Below are positions 59,412-64,000 of a DNA stretch of 64,000 bases, in pieces. The stretch lies in contig OV884059.1 of NCBI GenBank assembly GCA_930367215.1, positions 158,284,511-158,348,510 on the forward strand, read 5' to 3'. Positions within the stretch are counted from its first letter, which is position 1. The number at the start of each line of letters is the position of its first letter. The DNA comes from Pollenia angustigena (lineage: Eukaryota; Arthropoda; Insecta; Diptera; Polleniidae). The position numbers and the translations under genes are program-made. The notes beneath the pieces were generated by a model that was not told where the DNA came from, ran no database searches, and worked only from the letters and a program-made list of their open reading frames with translations.

Positions 59412-60582
59412 CAGGGTTCCCAGTTTTATTTTAAGCCTTAGCCCCAATTTTCGATTTTTAATCGCCAAAAATCCCCATAATAGCTATTTTCTTATCCCCA
59501 AAAATCCCCACATTTTCTTAAAACTAAAATACATAATATTATGTCAAGGAAAAAGGGACATAATATTATGCCTAGAAATACCGCCCTTTTAGTTTTTTGT
59601 TCACTGTGTCGGCATTTTTAGTCCGATCATAACATTTTGTATATCGGTTTTCATGGCTCTGTAAGGGCTACATTTCTATCTTTAATAGTGTTTTTTCTAG
59701 TCATGTCTTTCAAAAGCTCGGTTTTTACCCTCCCAAACGCTAAATATTTTTGAACTAAAATGAAGCCGTGTTATTTTGATACAACTTCTGTATAAAAAAA
59801 CTATTAAAGACAGAAATGTAGCCCTTACAGAGCCATGAAAACCGATATACAAAATGTTATGATCGGACTAAAAATGGCGACACAGTGAACAAAAAACTAA
59901 AAGGGCGGTATTTCTAGGCGTGGCAAAAAAATAAAAACATAATTTTTGGAATTGTTTTTACATTATCTTTAATCCTAGGAGAGGACTGACAAAAAAAAAT
60001 TTTTTTTGAACCACTCTAATGTATAGTATGTAACAAGGGTAACGTTTAAACGTAAAAGAAAAATAATTATGCGTCAATATTTATCATTTCAAAACTAGGG
60101 AATCAAAATCCTCTGATTAATCAGCCAGTGCAATTTTGTTTTCAATGTTGTTTATTTAAAAAGTTCATTTGAGATGATTGAATAAATTTGTCACAGCAAT
60201 CTGCATTATTTTAAAGTGTGTATTTATTCTTATTAATTCTAATAACTTATATTGCATTCTGTTACAAATATTGATTGGTTGTGTTCATTACAGAAAAAGA
60301 CTAGTTCAACAGAAGTAACGCTAGTTGTTTAAAACTATTTCAACAAGTTCTTAAAAAAGTTTAAAACCGCAAAAAAAGACTAAAATTTGAGCCCAAATCT
60401 TGACCAAATCGGTCTTGCTATTGCAAAAAAGGAATTTGTAATAATATATTATCCCCAAAAATCCCCAGCGAAAAAAGTGCTTTACCCCAAAAAATCCCCT
60501 GGGGATTTTTACGAAATTTTTATCCCCAATTACAAAAAAAAATCCCCAATTTGGGGTTAAATCCCCAAAACTGGGAACACTG
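59412..60582. mobile_element. Nonautonomous hAT element D (1.17 kb)
   Basis: CAGGGTTCCCAGTTTT at the left mirrors CAGTGTTCCCAGTTTT read from the right, with a perfect 8-bp duplication GATACAGA (59404-59411 and 60583-60590). Subterminal regions are filled with AAAAATCCCC / GGGGATTTTT blocks, as typical binding repeats. The centre is occupied by a relative of the foldback element at 11066. There is no transposase. It begins only 29 bp after the right duplication of hAT B. Confidence 0.88.
59545..60018. mobile_element. Diverged foldback element nested in hAT D
   Basis: Mirrored arms carry AAATACCGCCCTTTTAGTTT and AGTCCGATCATAACATTTTG, parallel to the AAATACAGCACTTTTGGTTT and AAAGTCCGATCTCATCATAT blocks of the element at 11066. 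The right end reads as TAGAGTGGTTCAAAA in complement, close to TAGGGTGGGTCGAAA. The left terminus is missing. Confidence 0.7.
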
Positions 60583-60590
60583 GATACAGA

Positions 60591-61761
60591 TGCCATATCT
60601 CTCAGAAACTCATTGAAGGAAATTTTCCCCTAGGCCGGAGTTTTCAAAAATGTATTAAAATCTTCAGAAAAACTTTTTGGGTATAATGCTATAGATTATT
60701 ATAGCTGTGCCTATTGTCTTATTGTTCCAATAGCTTTGAATTAATGAGATGGAAACACTTGGACACAGAAGTCATTGAGGCTTATTTTCCCATAAGTCGA
60801 ATTTTCGACATTTTTTTAAAATGTATGCAATTCATTTTTGGTAATAATACTTATTATACTAGCTTTGCATACTGTCGACATTTTCAGAGAGGTTTGATTG
60901 CCTGAAATAAATGGATTTGATTCATGAGAAGTTCACTCTTTAAATTTTTAAATTAAGTGACTAATAAAATATTCAATAAGTTTTAAATAGTTAAAAAAAA
61001 TTGATTAAAAATGGTTGATATTTCATAAAAAGTTTAAAATTTATTCAGCTCAGCCAAGAATAAATATGATCAATAAATTTTAATTAATTTCAGGTTGTAA
61101 AATTCCTTCCCTCAGTAAAAAATAATAAAATGAAAATTAAAATTGATGAACTCAAGCCTAACTAAATATCAAAATATGAAATTAAAAATCGACAGTTCAA
61201 CTAAAAAGAACACCATTTGCCTATTTATTCTGATATTCACAATTTTCTTTTATATATTAACCATTTTTTCGAATGTTTTTCTATGGGTGGAATTTCAATT
61301 TATAAAGATTTTTACAACTGAAATTCAACTAATAGAAGCACATTCGAATAAATGGTTAATACCTATAATTAAAAAACTATTTATGAAAAAGGATTTAAGT
61401 TCTACATTCTATTTAAAGTTTTTTATTTGTTATTATTATTTTTGTTCGATTAATCGAACAATTTTAGGCGAATAATTGTTCGAATAATTTAAAATTGCTC
61501 ATTTCGACTAGAGGGTTAATCAAAGAATTTATACCGATTAATCGAATAATAGTAATATATAGTATTTCTGTTAAATGTATAATATTTTTTAAAGTTTTAG
61601 GTCGAATAAACAAACCAAATGTATGTGTCCGTTGGAATTAAAAAAATAGTCATGTTTAGTAAATAATTTAGCTTATATTTTTGTCACATTTTTTCAACAC
61701 AATTTAATAATTCATTTCACAAAAGAAAAACGACAAAGGTATGTTAACTCAAATATTTATA
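60591..61761. other. AT-rich sequence, no gene recognised
   Basis: The longest frame (61143-61475, 110 codons) has a hydrophobic segment, but its AT-rich composition and lack of motifs or splice context do not support a gene. Confidence 0.4.
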
Positions 61762-62083
61762 TTAACTAGGATCGCCCGGTGGCCGAAATTCGACTACTCG
61801 ACATTTACTTTCGAGAAAACTTGTGCGTTATACAACAAAAACGTACAAATTTTAAGAGAACGGCAAAAATGCACTATTCACCCAAGTTTGTAGGTATGTC
61901 TGTAAGATAAATTAAAACGCTTTTCAAACACTTAAATTCAAAAAATTTAGAAAAAAAAATATATTTTGCATATCTACACACAAATTCCTTTAAAACGATT
62001 CATGTTTCATTAAAATTGGTGGACGATAAAATACTTAAAATCAACCACAAAAAATATTGTTCCCGTATTTACATATAAGATAT
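61762..62083 (+). repeat. Dispersed repeat, copy 2 (first copy at 35961)
   Basis: Begins AACTAGGATCGCCCGGTGGC and follows the 35961 copy to CCCGTATTTACATATAAGAT, with a short AT-rich insertion (AAAAAAAAATATATTTTGC region). It is noncoding. Confidence 0.75.
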
Positions 62084-62679
62084 ATTGGGTATGTTCTTGA
62101 AATCGAAATAAATTGAATAAGTTACAAAATTACCGTAGTTTTTCGAGGTTTTAAGTGTTGTTCTTGCTAAAATAATAGATGCTTAAAGAATAAAGTAGAT
62201 AAAATGGAATATTTTTATAATATTTTATTACAGAGTCGTTTTGAAAATTTGCTCGATTTTTAATATATTTTATTTCGATTTCTAGAACACGCCCATATTT
62301 TTTAACAAAATAGAACATGCGTTTCTTTTTTTAGAAGGAGTTTAGTTTAAAAATATTGCTCGAAGGATAAATCTAATAATGCTAAATGTAACAGCTGTCC
62401 AAAACTGTATTAACGTAAATGTTCTTCAACAGCTTCACTAATTTACCACTTACACAGAGTCTATAACATAGTTTATGAAGAAGCTGCTCCAATTACAAAA
62501 TCAAAGGGGGTAAAAGTGAACCAATAAGTAAAAGCTTTTTTTGAAATTATAACAACACTCAACACTTCTCATATTCTATTTGTTACAAAAGTTTAGTTAA
62601 ATACATGAAACCATCACCGTAGACTGATTACGAAAACCACATGATGAAAGATACGATAAGTATTAGACAATGTAAAAAA

Positions 62680-62700
62680 GGGGGGGGGGGGGGGGGGGGG
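62680..62700. repeat. Poly(G) run of 21
   Basis: An uninterrupted run of 21 G follows AAAAAA. Such a run is unusual in this AT-rich setting and is prone to polymerase slippage or assembly error. Confidence 0.9.
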
Positions 62701-62780
62701 CAACTTAAAACGAAACTGGGAATACAAGAAAACTGTGGACAACATAAAACCTGTAAGAATACAAGAAAAGTGTAGATCCT

Positions 62781-63290
62781 TTGCTAATATGATGTTTAGG
62801 GGATCTTCTTACCACTGTGGACCAACCAGAAAATCGGGAATGATGGACCGTACCTCATTTTAAAGATAACAATCCCAACTAACTCGTTGTCAACTTTTTT
62901 TTGATAAAAAAAATATTTTTGTTGATTTTTTAAAGCATTTTAGGTAAATTTTGAAATGCACTTTTTGCTAATATGATATTTAGGGAATCTTTTTACCTCT
63001 GTGGACCAACCAGAAAACCGGGAATGATGGACCGTACCTCATTTTAAAGATAACAATCCCAACTAACTCGTTGTCAACTTTGTTTGATAAAAAAAATATT
63101 TTTGTTGATTTTTTAAAGCATTTTAGGTAGATTTTGAAATGCACTTTTTGCTAATATGATGTTTAGGGGATCTTTTTACCACTGTGGACCAACCAGAAAA
63201 CCGGGAATGATGGATCGTACCTCATTTTAAAGATAACAATCCCAACTAACTCGTTGTCAACTTTTTTTTGATAAAAAAAATATTTTTGTA
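62781..63290. repeat. Tandem array, ~183-bp unit, 2.8 copies
   Basis: TTGCTAATATGATGTTTAGG-type starts occur at 62781, 62965 and 63148 (spacings 184 and 183). Shared blocks include ACTGTGGACCAACCAGAAAA, GGGAATGATGG and CTCGTTGTCAAC. The units are very similar, and the third is cut before the tail. It is satellite-like and noncoding. Confidence 0.9.
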
Positions 63291-63699
63291 TATTGACAAG
63301 TTTTAACAAATTGAATCTGGGAATTTATTTTTCATGGTATCATTTATTTTATAAAAAAAAAAAAATCTGATAGTGCATAGAAATTATTCCTGTAAAATAT
63401 AGGAAAATAGGAATAAGACTTTATAAGTATAAAAGCTTTTAGAGCAGTTATTTGACTTAGAATACACATTCGAATTAATATGAAAATTGACAAGTTTTAT
63501 TTAAAAAAGAATGTTTATTTATTCAATTACTAATTTTTTCTAATATTATCGAAAAAAATCTCGTAGAGTATAAAATTTCTAGATCTAGAATTATTCGGTT
63601 AATCGATGAAGTTTAGAATTTTGTTCGTTTAATCGAATAAGTTAAAAATGCCAAATATCGATTAATCGTTTAATCAAACAAAAATAAAACCCGATTAAT

Positions 63700-63827
63700 T
63701 GCGCAACCTAGTAACGTAGACCTTCAGCCCGTTGTAGTGAAAAAGACCAGAGTCTCAGGATGTAATCGAACCCGCAACCCCCGCACTGATAGACTAGCTC
63801 ACTACCAACTAGCCTACCGGGGCACCC
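63700..63827 (-). repeat. tRNA-derived SINE
   Basis: On the minus strand a tRNA-like head begins GGGTGCCCCGG, has an A-box-like TAGGCTAGTTGGTAG (63802-63816) and a B-box-like GGGTTCGATTACATC (63759-63773), the two halves of an RNA polymerase III promoter. The acceptor stem does not close after the B box and the sequence continues for about 60 bases, so this is a SINE or tRNA pseudogene, not a functional tRNA. Confidence 0.7.
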
Positions 63828-64000
63828 AGATTTTTTATTGCATGCGATATTTAAAAAAAAATAGCTAGTCGAAAATAAATCCATTCACATTTATTACATT
63901 GGAGGTGTGCACGTGACATGAATTGTTCGTGACACTCGATTACTTTAAATATTAATCACACCAGAGACAGCGAGTTTGTATGAATCGTATTAGGATGGTC

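Noticed and set aside
61143..61475. 110-codon ORF with a hydrophobic segment
   Set aside because: The composition is that of AT-rich noise; no family resemblance or promoter context.
63759..63827. Functional tRNA gene
   Set aside because: The acceptor stem does not pair and the sequence continues past the T arm; a SINE head fits better.
1..64000. CRISPR array, bacterial operons or phage genes
   Set aside because: No regularly spaced short repeats, ribosome-binding sites or dense gene order; splice sites and LTR elements show eukaryotic DNA.

Overview
The window looks like a gene-poor, AT-rich stretch of a higher fly genome (Diptera, perhaps calyptrate; the exact species cannot be read from it). 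It holds GT-AG introns, a BEL/Pao element, a Ty3/Gypsy element, many hAT-type DNA transposons, palindromic MITEs and a tRNA-derived SINE. Most open frames are AT-rich noise or lie inside these repeats.

The only host gene I can support is on the minus strand at 38364-39039. Two adjacent spliced exons encode WD40 repeats that closely resemble the N-terminus of katanin p80 (KATNB1/kat80). Its first exon and its downstream exons were not found, so its introns are probably large and filled with repeats.

1-8.0 kb: no gene; a young palindrome with arms of about 600 bp (4776-6135) and several hairpin MITEs. 9.1-14.8 kb: a 5.7-kb hAT element with a perfect 8-bp target duplication. Its minus-strand transposase is a pseudogene broken by two younger insertions, one of them a foldback element with its own 8-bp duplication. 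15-25 kb: MITEs, a probable mariner remnant, dispersed repeats and a decayed transposon-associated ORF. 25.7-32.2 kb: a full-length, apparently intact BEL/Pao retrotransposon with 464-bp LTRs that differ at one base, and a PHD finger at the start of its polyprotein. 34-43 kb: a second nested hAT, a common fly repeat, a pogo-like element, and the katanin exons. 44.8-59.4 kb: a small hAT (perfect 8-bp duplication) split by a 12.7-kb Gypsy-group retrotransposon with very long (3364 bp), nearly identical LTRs, a tRNA-Lys-type primer site, a RING finger fused to Gag, and two tandem -1 slippery heptamers at the gag/pol junction. 59.4-60.6 kb: another hAT. 62.6-63.3 kb: a 21-G run and a 183-bp tandem array. 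63.7-63.8 kb: a tRNA-like SINE.

The most interesting signal is that the two youngest retrotransposons each begin their Gag with a different zinc-binding domain (PHD in one, RING-H2 in the other), both with every zinc ligand intact. I read everything by eye without alignment software, so percent identities and boundaries of degenerate repeats are approximate.
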